This document shows positions 34,969 to 35,049 of a stretch of 35,049 nt of DNA, piece after piece (position 1 is the first letter of the stretch; the number at the start of each line of letters is the position of its first letter). The notes beneath the pieces were generated by a model. It saw only the letters and a list, made by a program, of their open reading frames with translations, was not told the origin of the DNA and searched no databases. The stretch is taken from the NCBI GenBank assembly GCA_903878265.1, contig CAIRHD010000391.1, forward strand, positions 1 through 35,049, read 5' to 3'. A program made the position numbers and the translations under genes. The stretch comes from an uncultured Bacteroidales bacterium (GTDB lineage: Bacteria > Bacteroidota > Bacteroidia > Bacteroidales > UBA4417).

Positions 34969-35006
34969 ATGGTTACCTTTGAAGTTACGAAGCAAAAAAC
35001 GTAACC
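34927..35006 (-). ncRNA. Candidate small structured RNA
   Basis: A TAnnTTTG element on the minus strand (TACTTTTG, 35012-35019) would start a transcript near 35006. The transcript folds into a first stem (ATGGTTAC with GTAACCAT, 35001-35008 and 34969-34976, possibly partly outside the transcript; a rival pairing is GTTACG/CGTAAC). It then ends at a strong terminator. The result would be an ~80-nt RNA with no long reading frame. It could instead be a leader or attenuator of the gene now truncated at 34911. No match to a named RNA family is claimed. Confidence 0.35.
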
Positions 35007-35049
35007 ATGGGCAAAAGTACAAATTTTAGCGGACAGCCGCTTTTTAACC

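Overview
The window looks like a Bacteroidota chromosome, probably Bacteroidia. The evidence is low-to-moderate GC, type IX secretion (T9SS) C-terminal sorting domains, TAnnTTTG-type promoter -7 elements, a Bacteroidota-type tyrosine integrase, a VirE-N/DUF3987 protein and a DUF2027-Smr protein. Nearly all genes lie on the minus strand.

Layout. (1) 1-1160 has no convincing gene; it holds hairpins and the first copy of a ~100 bp dispersed repeat. (2) 1161-6436 encodes two secreted T9SS cargo proteins: a YCF48/BNR beta-propeller and a large M36/M4-like metallopeptidase with a beta-helix region. (3) 6640-16110 is an RHS polymorphic-toxin locus: a small T9SS companion, a 2 kb-codon-scale SpvB/FG-GAP/RHS protein with a small membrane protein behind it, then two displaced RHS 3'-end cassettes, one with its own toxin-like tail and putative membrane immunity protein and one nearly empty. 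Three ~300-350 bp copies of the RHS core could support tip exchange by recombination. (4) 16.8-30.4 kb is an integrated defence and mobility segment: XRE regulator, long prokaryotic Argonaute (pAgo), type III restriction enzyme Res and methyltransferase Mod, VirE-N/DUF3987 protein, small membrane protein, excisionase-like HTH protein, unknown protein and tyrosine integrase. The integrase abuts a 3' fragment of tRNA-Asn, the attachment scar. (5) 30.9-35.0 kb looks like resident chromosome: an MbnH/MbnP-like di-haem peroxidase and copper-protein pair, a divergent DUF2027-Smr protein, and a 5'-truncated FabH-like ketoacyl synthase preceded by a possible small RNA.

The most notable system is mod-res-pAgo. 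The Argonaute has clear MID and PIWI features, but at least two catalytic Asp positions are substituted, so it is predicted to be nuclease-dead. Its reading frame is broken by one in-frame TAA at codon 43 (19708-19710), while both sides read as one otherwise open 692-residue protein. It lies directly behind a type III R-M pair on the same strand.

Other structure worth noting: two ~140 bp MITE-like repeats with matching inverted ends on both sides of the island, a repeat that abuts the stop codons of two unrelated genes, an in-frame repeat insertion in Mod, and tandem or inverted repeats next to the integrase and both HTH genes. No CRISPR array, rRNA or complete tRNA was seen.
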